Part shown: positions 33,866 to 44,647 of the stretch, in pieces
Layout of the letters: every line of letters starts with the position of its first letter
Position numbering within the stretch: the first letter of the stretch is position 1
NCBI RefSeq assembly: GCF_003390375.1
Contig: NZ_QUOT01000001.1
Location: 310,001 to 374,000 of the forward strand
Length of the DNA stretch: 64,000 bases
DNA from: Thalassotalea euphylliae
Lineage (GTDB): Bacteria > Pseudomonadota > Gammaproteobacteria > Enterobacterales > Alteromonadaceae
Reading direction: 5' to 3'
Made by a program: the position numbers and the translations under genes
Notes under the pieces: generated by a model
Database searches by the model: none
Told to the model about the DNA's origin: nothing
Seen by the model: only the letters and a program-made list of their open reading frames with translations

Positions 33866-36025
33866 ATGTTGGATTCAAACATCAAAACTAACGCCAACAA
33901 ACGACCAAAAAATTTAGCGCAACTTGTGAATGAAAAGCGCGTGAATTTTTCGGTATTTGATTTTAAAAATCGCTCAGGTGCAGAGCATTATCAGTTAAGT
34001 TTACTTAATTGCTGGCTACTGTTGTTAGTTCAAACCTTAACATTAGCCTTGTTCGTTACCGAGTTAACAACTTGGATGCTAGCACTTATCGCACTAAGTC
34101 TATTATGGCAAGTTGCACGAATTAGCACAGCTAAACATCAAGCTAGTCGTTTAGCTAGAGGTCAGGTTAAGCAAGGAAAAATACAAGCAACGCCTCGACT
34201 GATTGTTGCATTATTTGCTTTAACTGGTGCGGGGATCATTATTCTTAACGGTCAGTCGTTAGGGCTGCTGTCAAGCATGGTGCACTTAATTTGCTTTGCT
34301 TATGCCATCAAAGCTTTTGAAATTCGTAAGCGGGCTGACTTCTTTCAACTGATTCTCATTGGTCTTTTTTTACATGCATGCGCATTAATTTTTACGCAAA
34401 ACATTTGGTTCGCAGCCCTTGTTGTCATGTTAGTAACCTTAAATTTCGCGTTGTTATACCGAGTCTTTGCCAGCGCTATTGGCATCCCTATCGCTTATCG
34501 CGAAACGGGTAAGCTGCTATTGCTAAGTATTCCACTTGCCGTTGCGCTATTTGTTTTTTTCCCGCGTTTGTCACCATTTTGGCAAGTACCGCTAGCAAAT
34601 ACGGCTAAAACTGGTTTAGGTAGTGATGTAAGGCCTGGTGATATTGCGAAACTCGCGTTGTCAGATGAGTTGGCATTTCGTGTCCAGTTTGAAGGCGCTG
34701 TACCCGCCAAAACACAAATGTATTGGCGCGCGATGACTATGCCATTTTATAACGGTCAACGATGGAGCCGAAGCCAAAATAACAAACCACCGCTTTATTT
34801 GGCCAGTGAGCCTGAATATGAGATATCTTCGGATGATCGGCGCGCTTACACTTATCAAGTGATGGCAGAGCAAAGCAATCAGCATTGGCTATTTGCCCTA
34901 GATACAGCTTTGGCGCCGGGAAACGATGCTAGGCAGCTTAACGATTTTTCGCTAATTAATAATCAGCCATTAACCAAAACAAAATCTTATCAGGTAACTA
35001 GTTTTCCGAATGCGATACGTGAGCCCGAAATGTCTGAGGCATTTCAACGTTTCTATAAGCGCATACCTGATGATGCTAACCCGCAATTACAAGCGCTAGG
35101 ACGCGAGCTGGCAGCGCAATACCAAAATCCGCAAGCGCTTATCAATCATGTCTTAGCGCAATTTCGAGAGCAAGCGTATTTCTATACGCTAAGCCCGCCG
35201 TTACTTTCGAATAACAGCCTTGACCAGTTTTATTTTGATACCCGATCAGGTTTTTGTGAGCATTATGCGAGCAGTTTCGCTTTTTTAATGCGCTCAGCGG
35301 GTATCCCCGCGAGATTAGTAACCGGATATTTAGGTGGGGAACGCAATGAACAGGGTAATTATTACGCAATTTATCAATATGATGCACACGCGTGGACAGA
35401 AGTTTGGCTTGAAGGGCGTGGTTGGGTAGCGGTTGATCCAACGTCTGCGGTAAGTCCAGATAGGGTCAGTGATAATATGGCTGATGCCCTTAGGGAGCAA
35501 CGAATTAATTTAGCAGGCGCATTTAGTTGGCAAGCATTTTCAAGTGCCGCGTGGTTAGCCAATATTCGCATGCAAATAGAAGCAATAGATTACCAATGGA
35601 ATCGCTTGGTACTGAGTTACAGTGTGGATAAGCAATCACGTTTTCTTCGCGAATTACTCGGTAGCGGCAGTTTTTGGAAATCAACCGCCATTGTGATGAG
35701 TGTGTTTCTATTAATGTTTTTACTGCTCTGGTTGCGGGGTATATATCAGCAACCATCAGTTAAATTGCCTCGCTGGCAACGGCAGTTTAACAAGTTGTTA
35801 GTGAAATTAGCCGAGCAGCAAGGTGTTGAACGAGCGCCGCATCAGGTACCTAACAGTCTAGTACCGCTAATTGCGGCTCATCATAATGAAGCGAGTGTCT
35901 TGTTCGCTAAGCTTTGTCAGTTACATGATCTTCTTAGTTATCAAACGCTGTCTCGAGATGAATTTAAAACGCAGGAAAAATTGTTTATTCAGACTTGTCG
36001 CGAGTGTAACAAAGCGCTTGGCTAG
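33866..36025 (+). CDS. tgpA: DUF3488 and transglutaminase-like domain protein (TgpA family)
   Basis: A 719-residue inner-membrane protein. Several membrane segments lie between about residues 45 and 235, a periplasmic transglutaminase-like domain lies at about 390-530, and one more membrane segment lies near 605-625. The papain-like triad is visible: Cys in SGFCEHYAS (about 464), His in DAHAWTEVW (about 508) and Asp in VAVDPTSA (about 523). TgpA is essential in Pseudomonas aeruginosa; its substrate is not settled. It is the last gene of the MoxR-DUF58-TgpA operon. An 11-of-12 bp inverted repeat straddles its stop codon. Confidence 0.9.
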   Translation: MLDSNIKTNANKRPKNLAQLVNEKRVNFSVFDFKNRSGAEHYQLSLLNCWLLLLVQTLTLALFVTELTTWMLALIALSLLWQVARISTAKHQASRLARGQVKQGKIQATPRLIVALFALTGAGIIILNGQSLGLLSSMVHLICFAYAIKAFEIRKRADFFQLILIGLFLHACALIFTQNIWFAALVVMLVTLNFALLYRVFASAIGIPIAYRETGKLLLLSIPLAVALFVFFPRLSPFWQVPLANTAKTGLGSDVRPGDIAKLALSDELAFRVQFEGAVPAKTQMYWRAMTMPFYNGQRWSRSQNNKPPLYLASEPEYEISSDDRRAYTYQVMAEQSNQHWLFALDTALAPGNDARQLNDFSLINNQPLTKTKSYQVTSFPNAIREPEMSEAFQRFYKRIPDDANPQLQALGRELAAQYQNPQALINHVLAQFREQAYFYTLSPPLLSNNSLDQFYFDTRSGFCEHYASSFAFLMRSAGIPARLVTGYLGGERNEQGNYYAIYQYDAHAWTEVWLEGRGWVAVDPTSAVSPDRVSDNMADALREQRINLAGAFSWQAFSSAAWLANIRMQIEAIDYQWNRLVLSYSVDKQSRFLRELLGSGSFWKSTAIVMSVFLLMFLLLWLRGIYQQPSVKLPRWQRQFNKLLVKLAEQQGVERAPHQVPNSLVPLIAAHHNEASVLFAKLCQLHDLLSYQTLSRDEFKTQEKLFIQTCRECNKALG

Positions 36026-36053
36026 ATGTTTAGTTGAAGGGCTAGCTAAGCGC
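36014..36053. terminator. Hairpin spanning the tgpA stop codon, possible weak terminator
   Basis: GCGCTTGGCTAG (36014-36025) pairs with CTAGCTAAGCGC (36042-36053), 12 bp with one G-U pair and a 16-nt loop. No T-tract follows, so it may only slow polymerase or protect the mRNA end. It lies between the convergent tgpA and DUF2982 genes. Confidence 0.35.
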
Positions 36054-36083
36054 AGAGCCAAGCCTTTAAGGGTAAAGCGTTTG

Positions 36084-36749
36084 TTATGGCGAATATTGAT
36101 GACGGTGCGTTTGGCATTGCTTTAATAATTGTATAAATTCTTCGCCGCTTCGGTCTAATGCAGACAGTGGTAAATACACATGATAGCCATACGCTTTTGC
36201 AAGTGCTTGCGTGTGGTGCATGTATAACGCAATTGGCCCTTTAAGTAAGTCGTGATGATGCTTATAAGGGGAAAAATTAATTTGTGCTTGTTCAATAGTT
36301 AACAGTGATTGCGTTATTGCCATGGTTAACAATGGTCGCTGCTCATGAGGAAGTCGGCTTGCCAGCCTTGGGGTAATTGATTCAACTAAACTGTCGCAAT
36401 TGCTTAGCCTGATGCCTATGTAGGGTAAAATTCGGCGGTCTAAACCAACTTGCACATTGAGTTGGTCAAAACGCAATACATCAGTCCACGGCAGTTTCCA
36501 ACCACCATATTTGTGCGAAAACTTGATGCCTTGCGGCGATATTAACAAGCTGTACTCAGGTTCAAATCGCTTTGTTAAGCCAATAAATAAAGTCACTAAA
36601 CTTGCTAGTAATAACAAGGTGAACACTAGCCTTAACTCACTCCAAAAGTGATGGCTAATGGCTATTGTTACGAGTAAACCTATGACCCCGACTAGGGTTA
36701 AAAACTGCCCATGATTGTTGGCTATCGGTTTAATTTTTATTTCTGGCAT
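36084..36749 (-). CDS. DUF2982 domain-containing membrane protein
   Basis: A 221-residue protein with two adjacent membrane segments (about residues 17-32 and 38-55), followed by a soluble region with the YSLLISPQGIKFSHKYGG and WTDVLRFDQLNV segments. I recognise it as the DUF2982 family found in Alteromonadales and Vibrionales. The function is unknown. It is convergent with tgpA and divergent from the next small membrane protein gene. The soluble part resembles PH-like membrane-anchored domains, which is only an impression. Confidence 0.7.
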   Translation of the reverse strand: MPEIKIKPIANNHGQFLTLVGVIGLLVTIAISHHFWSELRLVFTLLLLASLVTLFIGLTKRFEPEYSLLISPQGIKFSHKYGGWKLPWTDVLRFDQLNVQVGLDRRILPYIGIRLSNCDSLVESITPRLASRLPHEQRPLLTMAITQSLLTIEQAQINFSPYKHHHDLLKGPIALYMHHTQALAKAYGYHVYLPLSALDRSGEEFIQLLKQCQTHRHQYSP

Positions 36750-36882
36750 AAATTGCGAATAAATTCAAAAAACTAAGGTTAAATTAACAAAGCAATTAGC
36801 GATTAGCACTTATTTTTGGCTTGTCGCCGAGTTATTTTCTGACTAACTTTAAAGGTGTAGCAGTAGTAACAGGAGCTTAGTT

Positions 36883-37224
36883 ATGCATTTGCACACCAGT
36901 ACTCATACGGACCATGATTATGCGCGGATGATTGCTTTTTTAAGTTATATCACGATTGTTGGTTGGCTCATTGCCATTGTCCTTTATGGGCAAAACAAGC
37001 AAGGTATTAACAAACGCCAATTTACCAGTTTTCATTTACGTCAATCTCTAGGGCTCATTATTACAGCAGCTGTTTTGTCCTTTATTCCTTTGATTGGTTG
37101 GATGATGAATCTAGTTGTCGCCGTATTTTGGCTGATTAGTGCTTTTTATGCGTTTAAAGGGGAGTATTATCGGGTGCCTTGGCTCGGTAATGAATATCAA
37201 AATCATTTGCGCTTTATCACCTAG
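36883..37224 (+). CDS. Small DUF4870-like membrane protein
   Basis: A 113-residue protein with three membrane segments (about residues 18-38, 55-75 and 78-95). The FTSFHLRQSLGLII segment after the first helix is typical of DUF4870/Tic20-like small membrane proteins. GGAG lies 7 nt before the ATG. It is monocistronic as far as can be seen, and its role is unknown. Confidence 0.75.
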   Translation: MHLHTSTHTDHDYARMIAFLSYITIVGWLIAIVLYGQNKQGINKRQFTSFHLRQSLGLIITAAVLSFIPLIGWMMNLVVAVFWLISAFYAFKGEYYRVPWLGNEYQNHLRFIT

Positions 37225-37442
37225 TATAAGCACTTAGTAAAATTACTTAGTACAAGCTCGAAGTGTAAGCGTACAGGCTCAGCATAGATTAACGCCATTT
37301 GCCCTAGGTACATTAGTTGCACCAGTTTAATAAAGGATTTAATCAAAAATTGGGCAAACAAACATTCCAACCAAAATTACACTAGTGTTAGCAGGGAGCG
37401 TGTGATTAAATTTGATCATCATCGGTTACCTGCGATAACACA

Positions 37443-40400
37443 TTGATTTATATCTATCCTGCTAACAAAATGGAAAATTTGTTAGCGCTGTTTAACAAAA
37501 TCCAACAAGTTTCTCCGCTCTCTCTTTTTGAACAAGAGCACATCATTGTCCAAAACGCTGGTATGCAACACTGGCTTAATATGTCGATTGCCCAGTCGCG
37601 TGGCATTTCCATGAATATCGAATTTGCATTGCCTGCCCAGTATCTATGGAAATTGTTGAGAAAAATAGCCAGTGAAGATGAAGTGCCAGAGCAGTCTTTG
37701 TATTCACGAGAAGTGCTGGTATGGCGAATTTACCAGTTACTAAGTGACGATATCATTGCGTTAGATCCCACGTTTGAACAGGCAACACAATACTGGCAAG
37801 CAAGCAGCAATGCTAGCGAACAACAGCAAAAACGCTATCAACTGGCGATGAAAGTTGCTGACTTATACGAGCAATACCTCATTTTTAGACCCAATTGGAT
37901 AGACAATTGGAGCCAACAAGACTTTGTCTTTGCTGATGAAGATAATGTTTCAGACGATACCACAAAGCAAACCTATTATTGGCAAGGGAAGCTTTGGTAT
38001 TTGTTGCAACAACGTCAAGAATATAACCCTGTTGCTTTGATGTCTGCAGCAGCGCAGCGAATTGAAGAAAAGGCAGGGCAGTTACCTAAGCGTGTTTCGT
38101 TTTTTGGCATTAATGCACTGCCACCAATGTGGATAAACTTTTTAGAGATGCTAGGTGAGCATATCGATATCCACTTTTTTCACCTCAACCCTTGTGCTGA
38201 TTATTGGGGTGATATTCAAACAGAAAAGCAATTTGTTAAACAGTTGTTTGATGAGCGCCTAAACCAATGGACCAATGAAGTTGAAAACCTTGCTAGTGCT
38301 GTTGGTAACCCGTTACTCGCCAACTGGGGGCAGCAAGGTCGTGAGTTTTTAGCTCAGCTACAACAAGTTAGTACCGTCAATATTGATGTTTATGAGCAGC
38401 ACACACCAGATGAACAGTTTGTCGATAACGTTAAAGGCTTGCCATTACTAACATATTTACAACAAGATGTGCTGAATTTAGCTGACGCAAGACAAGCGCC
38501 GAGTCAATTGGTAGATGACAGTTTAACTGTGACTAGCTGTCACAGTGCGTTTCGGGAAGTGCAGGCCCTGCATGATTGGTTATTGCATCAGTTAAACCAA
38601 GACCCTTCGCTAACACCAAAAGATATTTTGGTGATGTGTCCAGAAATAGAACAATATGCACCATTTGTTCATGCGGTATTTACCCGAGACTGGCAAGATC
38701 TTGCGGATGATGTTCCGCCACTTCCATGCTCGATAGCCGATCGCAACGTGCACAATGCTGATCCGCTAATTGCTACATTTGTAGATTTACTCACGCTGCC
38801 CGATAGCCGTTTTCACGTAACCTCTATTATCGCAATGTTGCGTCTTGAAGCCGTGCAGCAACAGTTTAACTTAACCAGTGAAGACGTTGTTAAACTAAGC
38901 GCTTGGCTAGAACATGCTGCCGTTCATTGGGGACTATCGAAGAATCACAAAGAACAGGTGCTTGGTGCTAGTGGCTTAACCGATGCATTTACTTGGCAAC
39001 AAGGCTTGAGCAAATTATTGCAAGGTTTTGCTTATGGTGATGAATTAATGGTTGCTGGCGAACAATTACTCCTGCCAGATGTTGAAGGCCAAGACGCCTT
39101 TATTCTTGGGCAGCTAATGCTATTTCTTGAGCATTTAGCAGACAGTAGTCAACAATTAAGCCAACCTAAAACACCTGAAAAATGGCAACAATATCTCGCA
39201 GAGTTAGTTGCTGAACTTTATCACCCAACAGCCGCACAAAACATTGATATTATTTATCAGGCACTTGGTTTACTAACCGAATATACGCACACCGCCGAAT
39301 TTAACCAAGCGTTTAGCACAGGTAAAGGTGTACCAGAAACACTGGATTTACTTGTTATACGTGAATTCTTAACCGCTCACTTTTCAACGCCAGATACTGG
39401 CCGACAATTTATGATCGGGCAAGTAACGTTTTGTTCTATGTTACCTATGCGCAGTATTCCTTTTAAAATCATTGCGGTACTTGGTCTTAACGATGGCGAG
39501 TATCCACGTCAGCGCCAACCACTGGCATTTGATTTAATGAATAGCACACCAGCCAAACTCGGTGATCGTTCAAGGCGTGGTGACGACAGATATTTATTTT
39601 TAGAAGCGCTAATTTCAGCCCGAGACAAGCTGTACCTCAGCTACCAAGGGCGAAGTGTACAAAATAACAAGGTGCGTGAACCTAGTATTATCTTACAAGA
39701 GCTTTTTGACTATCTAACGGCGGGCTATGGTTGGCAATGCGATCTGAAAACCGGCAGCCATATTCGTCAAATGCCGTTGCAAGCATTTAGTTTAGATAAC
39801 TATCGCGGCCCATATCCAAGTTTCGATGCCCATTGGCTTAAATTGGGCTTAGGCAATACAACTAAAGTTGAAGATACTGTACCTTCAAGCCTTGTCGGTA
39901 AATGGGATGTTACTGGTGAAAGCGAGAACAGCAAAGACGACAGCGAGCAAATGCTGCAACTGTTAGAAGAGGGCATTGAAATCGAGTTAAACGATTTGAT
40001 TCGCTTCTATCAACACCCGAGTCGTTGGTACGCGCAACGGGTATTAGGCATTTATTATGAACAAACAGAGCCAGCACCAAGTGATGTTGAGCAGTTTAGT
40101 TATGACCGTTTAGCAAGTTATCAGTTAAAACAAGCGCTATTAACGGCGAGCTTATCTGAATCTAGTGAATTAGCGAACGAGGAAAAAGCGGAAGCGTTAA
40201 CTAAAAAGTTAAATGATGTAAGAACACAAGCAAGGCTCTCTGGTCGATTTGCTGACACGCCACTCACCGCCCAGTTGTTTGATAAGTGGCAAGAAGATAA
40301 CGATGTGTTTAGCCAAGCGATTATTGACGCAGCGCTTGGCGATACAGAGTTAACGGCTTTTTCGTTACCGACGACAATTGAGGTAACACTAGGGAAATTA

Positions 40401-40979
40401 AAATCCCAAGAACAAACCAAAGAAGAATCCCTAGAACAACAAAAAGTACAAACTAAGCTAAATTGCATTATCCGAGGTAGCTTGCCTACAAATGAGCAAG
40501 TCATTGGTTTTTATCGACCATCAACGGCTAAAGCCAAAGACTTATTCAGCTTATACTTGGCTCGACTCATTTCAACCATTGCTGCTGAAAAAGGACATCT
40601 TGAATTTGAGAACAAACCCGTAATTGGGCTTTATTTTGATACTAAGCAGCAAAAGGTCAGTCAGTACCTATGCCAAAATAGCCAACATGTGAGTGATGCC
40701 AAAGCACAGCTAAATAACATTGTTAATTATTATTTGCTTGGTCAGCAAAAACCTTTGTTGATCAATGCAGATATTGCGCACAAGGCGTTCAATGCGCGCA
40801 AGTTTGAACAAGCTCAACTTGAAAACTATTGGTACGATGAAAATAACATGCTCGCGCCTGGCTATGACTCGTATATGCAATTTTTCTGGCCTCAGTGCCC
40901 AGCGATTGATGACATGATGCCAATGCTCAACACCATTTATGAGCCCATGTATCAAGTGCTATCTAAATCAAAACGATAG
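37443..40979 (+). CDS. recC: Exodeoxyribonuclease V gamma chain (RecC)
   Basis: Chi-recognition subunit of RecBCD, the DNA end-processing machine of recombinational repair. The 1178-residue protein starts IYIYPANKMENLLALF, in line with E. coli RecC (LRVYHSNRLDVL), and has QNAGMQHWLNMSIAQ, ADLYEQYLIFRPNWI and VLGLNDGEYPRQRQP. No ATG lies at the matching position; the start is a TTG at 37443 with a poor ribosome site. RecC has lost helicase and nuclease motifs, as expected. recB follows after 50 bp. The chi sequence used cannot be derived from this window. Confidence 0.93.
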   Translation: MIYIYPANKMENLLALFNKIQQVSPLSLFEQEHIIVQNAGMQHWLNMSIAQSRGISMNIEFALPAQYLWKLLRKIASEDEVPEQSLYSREVLVWRIYQLLSDDIIALDPTFEQATQYWQASSNASEQQQKRYQLAMKVADLYEQYLIFRPNWIDNWSQQDFVFADEDNVSDDTTKQTYYWQGKLWYLLQQRQEYNPVALMSAAAQRIEEKAGQLPKRVSFFGINALPPMWINFLEMLGEHIDIHFFHLNPCADYWGDIQTEKQFVKQLFDERLNQWTNEVENLASAVGNPLLANWGQQGREFLAQLQQVSTVNIDVYEQHTPDEQFVDNVKGLPLLTYLQQDVLNLADARQAPSQLVDDSLTVTSCHSAFREVQALHDWLLHQLNQDPSLTPKDILVMCPEIEQYAPFVHAVFTRDWQDLADDVPPLPCSIADRNVHNADPLIATFVDLLTLPDSRFHVTSIIAMLRLEAVQQQFNLTSEDVVKLSAWLEHAAVHWGLSKNHKEQVLGASGLTDAFTWQQGLSKLLQGFAYGDELMVAGEQLLLPDVEGQDAFILGQLMLFLEHLADSSQQLSQPKTPEKWQQYLAELVAELYHPTAAQNIDIIYQALGLLTEYTHTAEFNQAFSTGKGVPETLDLLVIREFLTAHFSTPDTGRQFMIGQVTFCSMLPMRSIPFKIIAVLGLNDGEYPRQRQPLAFDLMNSTPAKLGDRSRRGDDRYLFLEALISARDKLYLSYQGRSVQNNKVREPSIILQELFDYLTAGYGWQCDLKTGSHIRQMPLQAFSLDNYRGPYPSFDAHWLKLGLGNTTKVEDTVPSSLVGKWDVTGESENSKDDSEQMLQLLEEGIEIELNDLIRFYQHPSRWYAQRVLGIYYEQTEPAPSDVEQFSYDRLASYQLKQALLTASLSESSELANEEKAEALTKKLNDVRTQARLSGRFADTPLTAQLFDKWQEDNDVFSQAIIDAALGDTELTAFSLPTTIEVTLGKLKSQEQTKEESLEQQKVQTKLNCIIRGSLPTNEQVIGFYRPSTAKAKDLFSLYLARLISTIAAEKGHLEFENKPVIGLYFDTKQQKVSQYLCQNSQHVSDAKAQLNNIVNYYLLGQQKPLLINADIAHKAFNARKFEQAQLENYWYDENNMLAPGYDSYMQFFWPQCPAIDDMMPMLNTIYEPMYQVLSKSKR

Positions 40980-41029
40980 TGAAAATGCTCTAGTTAGCGC
41001 ACAGAATTTAATGAAAAGAATTTGATGTT

Positions 41030-44000
41030 ATGAAGCTACAACCATTATTTACAGAGCACCTTCCACTGTCTGGACGACATTTAATTGAGGCCAGTGCAGG
41101 AACAGGTAAAACCTTTAACATCACGCGAATATACTTGCGGTTGTTATTGGAAAAAGGTCTAACCGTCGAACAGATTCTGGTGATGACGTTTACCAAAGAT
41201 GCAACAGAAGAAATTAAAAGTCGTATAGGTCAAACATTGCGAAATACCATTGCTAAGTGGGATGAGTTAACAGCAACAGAGCCGTTTTATCAGGAAATTG
41301 CTAAAGACTTAGACAAAACAGAAGCAATGGCAAAACTGCATCGCGCCTTGTTGTTTTTGGACGATGCGGCAATTTTTACCATCCACGGTTTTTGTAAGCG
41401 GGTATTGAGCGAGTTTGCCTTTGACAGTGGCTTGTTATTTAACTTAGTCATGGAATCAAGCTGCCAAGAACAGACGTTAGAAGCGGTGCAAGATTGGTAT
41501 CGTTTGATTGCGAAACAAGATCCTGATAGCTACTTAACCATCGCTGAATTTTGGCCTGAGCCTGAACAATTTGTACAAGTATTCTCTGGGGCAATTGACA
41601 AGCACCATAGTATCACTACGCCATCTACGGCAGAGCTTTGCCAGCAGATAAATGCACTAGCAGTTGATGCAGCGAATTCGCTCTCAAGCCACCAATCATT
41701 TTTGTTTGAGCATTTAGTCAACAATCAAAAAGGGGCCAAAAAAGAGGAACGTATTAGCGAGTATGAACAGTTAGCTTCGTGGCTAAACAATGCAACTACT
41801 GCTGAATTATCACAATTACTGGCAATGCCTTCAATGCCTGCAAGTTTTATTGATGGCCGCCGCTTTGGTCGTTCAAAAGCAAAAGCCGAGATTGTAGAAA
41901 TCGTTTCACCAGTTAATGAATTAAAACCAGTCATTGCAGATTTAGCAGGGCAAGTTAAACGAATTCAGGCGTATGAGATTATCGCGCGCAGCCTTAAATC
42001 GATTGCTGATGCGGTGGCCGAGAAAAAACAGCGTCTAGGCCTATTAAGTTTTGACGATCTGATTGCCATTTTAGCCCAGCAACTATCGTCAGGTGACGCT
42101 GGCCGTATTTTGGCTAACAAACTTGCAAAGCAATATCCTGCGGCCATGGTTGATGAATTCCAAGATACGGACCCCAATCAATTCGATATTCTCACGAATA
42201 TTTACCAAAACACTGACAATGCAGCCTTGTATTTAATTGGCGATCCCAAGCAAGCGATTTACGCGTTTCGAGGTGGTGATATTTTTACCTATTTATCGGC
42301 ACGAGATTTTTGTCAGTATTTTTGGGTAATGGACACCAACTGGCGATCTAGTGCTGAAATGATCCAAGGTTATAACCGCTTGTTTTATGGCACGGCATTA
42401 GATCAGAGCGCAAAGCACATTTTTGGTAAAAACATCCCTTATTTCCCCGTAGCGGCTTCAAATACGGTTAAGCCAGTGGCGCTGGCGGATAATGATTTAC
42501 CACTGCAGTTTGTACACTTTCCATTTGATGATGAATCCGCAACCGCTAAACCTGCCCAACGCGCTGAAATGGCTCAGTGGTTAGCGCAAAAAATTGCATC
42601 ATTGCTCAATGACAACCAACAGCAAGTATCAGCATCAGATATTGCCATTCTAGTACGAGATGGAACAGAAGCCGACATTGTTAAACAAGCATTAACCGAA
42701 CATCAGCTTGCCAGTGTTTATTTAAGCAACCGCAGTAATTTATGGCATAGCGAGCAAGCTCAACAGTTATTATTGGTGCTTAAAGCAGTGTTGTTTTTAG
42801 AGCAAGATCGCTACTTTAACGCCGGCTTGGCTTCGGGCTTGTTAGGGCATACGCCGTCAAGTTTATTGGAGCTGTCGGCAAACGAGCTAGCATGGCAAGA
42901 AGTTAAATTTTCGTTTAAGGCTATTCGTGATGAGTGGCAGTACAAAGGCTTTATTTCTGCGGCGCTCAAACTGCTCCATGAACACGTTGCAGTAAATGGC
43001 GAGCACAAAGAAAGGGCACTGACGAACTTATTACATTTGTTTGAATTACTACAAGCGGCGAGCGCTCGTTACCATCAACCGCTGGAGTTGCTTTATTGGT
43101 TTGAGCAACAAATTAGCGTCGATAGCACGGAATCAGACGCTGAACTTAGATTAGAAAGTGATGAACAGCTAATTAAAATCGTTACCCAGCATGGTTCAAA
43201 AGGGCTTGAGTATCCTATCGTTTTTGTTCCTTTTGCTTCGCGTCATAAAAATCCGAGTAAAATTGGCAATCGCAACGTTACCGTAATTGAATATCACGAT
43301 GAACAAGGACAGCTTCATACCTGTTTATCTGGGAATAAACAGCAAGTTACACAAATGGCAGAAGAAGCATACGCAGAATCTATTCGCTTGCTTTATGTGG
43401 CGGTAACCAGAGCTGTGCAACGTTGTTATTTACTCGTTGCCAATTTTGATAAAGTTGAAAACTCTCCGTTGGGTAAAACCTTAACTTGGTCTGCTGATGT
43501 AGTTATAAGCGGCGAACTACAAGCCCTGTCTGAGCAGTATCCTAACGCCATAGGTTACAGTGCCATTGGACACAGTGACTTTGAAAAAAGCGCGATTGCT
43601 GATGATAAGATTGGTGAACAAAACACTGAAACTTCAGTGAAAAATAATGTGGGCGCTAATACTAACATTAACGCCTCCCCCGAACTTGCTACTTTCACCA
43701 GTAAAATCGAGCGTGACTGGTGGCTAAGTTCGTTCACCGCCTTGAGTAAAAATTTACGCCATGGTGGTGTTTCCCTGCCTGATAGGGATTTAGATCAGCC
43801 AATGGCAGTTTCAGCTCCTGGGGTTAATCGCATAGGGTTTGATTTAGCCAAAGGCGCACAAACAGGTAACTTGTTACACGATTTGCTTGAACAAGGAGAC
43901 TTTCATCAAGGTGATTGGCGTAGTTTGTCTGAGGCAATGAAAATAAAATATGCTGCTTTGCTTGAGGGCTGGTCTAGCGAGGAACTTGCCGCTTGGTGTG

Positions 44001-44647
44001 AACAACTTGTCACTTGTGAAATCGCTGAAGATCTAAGCTTGGCGAATATCGCCCCCGGCGCAGTATTAAAAGAGCAAGAATTTTATTTTCCGATGGAACA
44101 AGCCAGCAGTCAAAAACTCGCGGTATTGGTGTATCAGCACCGACAGAGGATACTCGTACGTTCAAACTCAAGCTCACAATCCAAAGCAGTTAAACTGCCC
44201 GCTTATCAAGCATTGAAAGGGATGATGCACGGCTTTATCGATTTAATTTTCGAACACGAAGGGAAATTTTACGTTTGTGACTATAAATCAACGCACTTAG
44301 GTGACTCATTTGAACACTACCACGGTGAGGCATTGCAGCAAAACATCGCAGACAACTATTATGATTTGCAGTATTTAATCTACTGTTTGGCGCTGCATCG
44401 TTTACTAAAAAGTCGTATTGATGATTACGATCCAACGCAACACTTTGGCGGCGTATTTTATTTATATTTACGAGGTATGAACAACAAGCAAACATTGGGT
44501 GAACGTACCGGTGTATTTTTTAGTGATATTAGTAGTGAGGAACTTGATGAACTCGACGCGCTATTTTCAAACCACGTATCTTTAAACCAAGCACCTTCAA
44601 ACCCAGTGCCTTCAAAACAAGTCCCAGCAAAGAGTGTTGAGCGATGA
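41030..44647 (+). CDS. recB: Exodeoxyribonuclease V beta chain (RecB)
   Basis: The 3'-5' helicase and nuclease subunit of RecBCD. The 1205-residue protein has Walker A in IEASAGTGKTFNI (about residues 20-32), a UvrD-type motif II in MVDEFQDTDPNQF, LIGDPKQAIYAFRGGD, TQHGSKGLEYPIVFVP, and a C-terminal RecB nuclease domain with GFIDLIF and DYKSTHLG (about 1070-1090) that supplies the metal-binding Asp and Lys. A low-complexity tail rich in Ala/Pro/Ser ends the protein. Its stop overlaps the recD start (ATGA), so recC-recB-recD is one operon. The ptrA gene found between recC and recB in E. coli is absent. Confidence 0.95.
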   Translation: MKLQPLFTEHLPLSGRHLIEASAGTGKTFNITRIYLRLLLEKGLTVEQILVMTFTKDATEEIKSRIGQTLRNTIAKWDELTATEPFYQEIAKDLDKTEAMAKLHRALLFLDDAAIFTIHGFCKRVLSEFAFDSGLLFNLVMESSCQEQTLEAVQDWYRLIAKQDPDSYLTIAEFWPEPEQFVQVFSGAIDKHHSITTPSTAELCQQINALAVDAANSLSSHQSFLFEHLVNNQKGAKKEERISEYEQLASWLNNATTAELSQLLAMPSMPASFIDGRRFGRSKAKAEIVEIVSPVNELKPVIADLAGQVKRIQAYEIIARSLKSIADAVAEKKQRLGLLSFDDLIAILAQQLSSGDAGRILANKLAKQYPAAMVDEFQDTDPNQFDILTNIYQNTDNAALYLIGDPKQAIYAFRGGDIFTYLSARDFCQYFWVMDTNWRSSAEMIQGYNRLFYGTALDQSAKHIFGKNIPYFPVAASNTVKPVALADNDLPLQFVHFPFDDESATAKPAQRAEMAQWLAQKIASLLNDNQQQVSASDIAILVRDGTEADIVKQALTEHQLASVYLSNRSNLWHSEQAQQLLLVLKAVLFLEQDRYFNAGLASGLLGHTPSSLLELSANELAWQEVKFSFKAIRDEWQYKGFISAALKLLHEHVAVNGEHKERALTNLLHLFELLQAASARYHQPLELLYWFEQQISVDSTESDAELRLESDEQLIKIVTQHGSKGLEYPIVFVPFASRHKNPSKIGNRNVTVIEYHDEQGQLHTCLSGNKQQVTQMAEEAYAESIRLLYVAVTRAVQRCYLLVANFDKVENSPLGKTLTWSADVVISGELQALSEQYPNAIGYSAIGHSDFEKSAIADDKIGEQNTETSVKNNVGANTNINASPELATFTSKIERDWWLSSFTALSKNLRHGGVSLPDRDLDQPMAVSAPGVNRIGFDLAKGAQTGNLLHDLLEQGDFHQGDWRSLSEAMKIKYAALLEGWSSEELAAWCEQLVTCEIAEDLSLANIAPGAVLKEQEFYFPMEQASSQKLAVLVYQHRQRILVRSNSSSQSKAVKLPAYQALKGMMHGFIDLIFEHEGKFYVCDYKSTHLGDSFEHYHGEALQQNIADNYYDLQYLIYCLALHRLLKSRIDDYDPTQHFGGVFYLYLRGMNNKQTLGERTGVFFSDISSEELDELDALFSNHVSLNQAPSNPVPSKQVPAKSVER

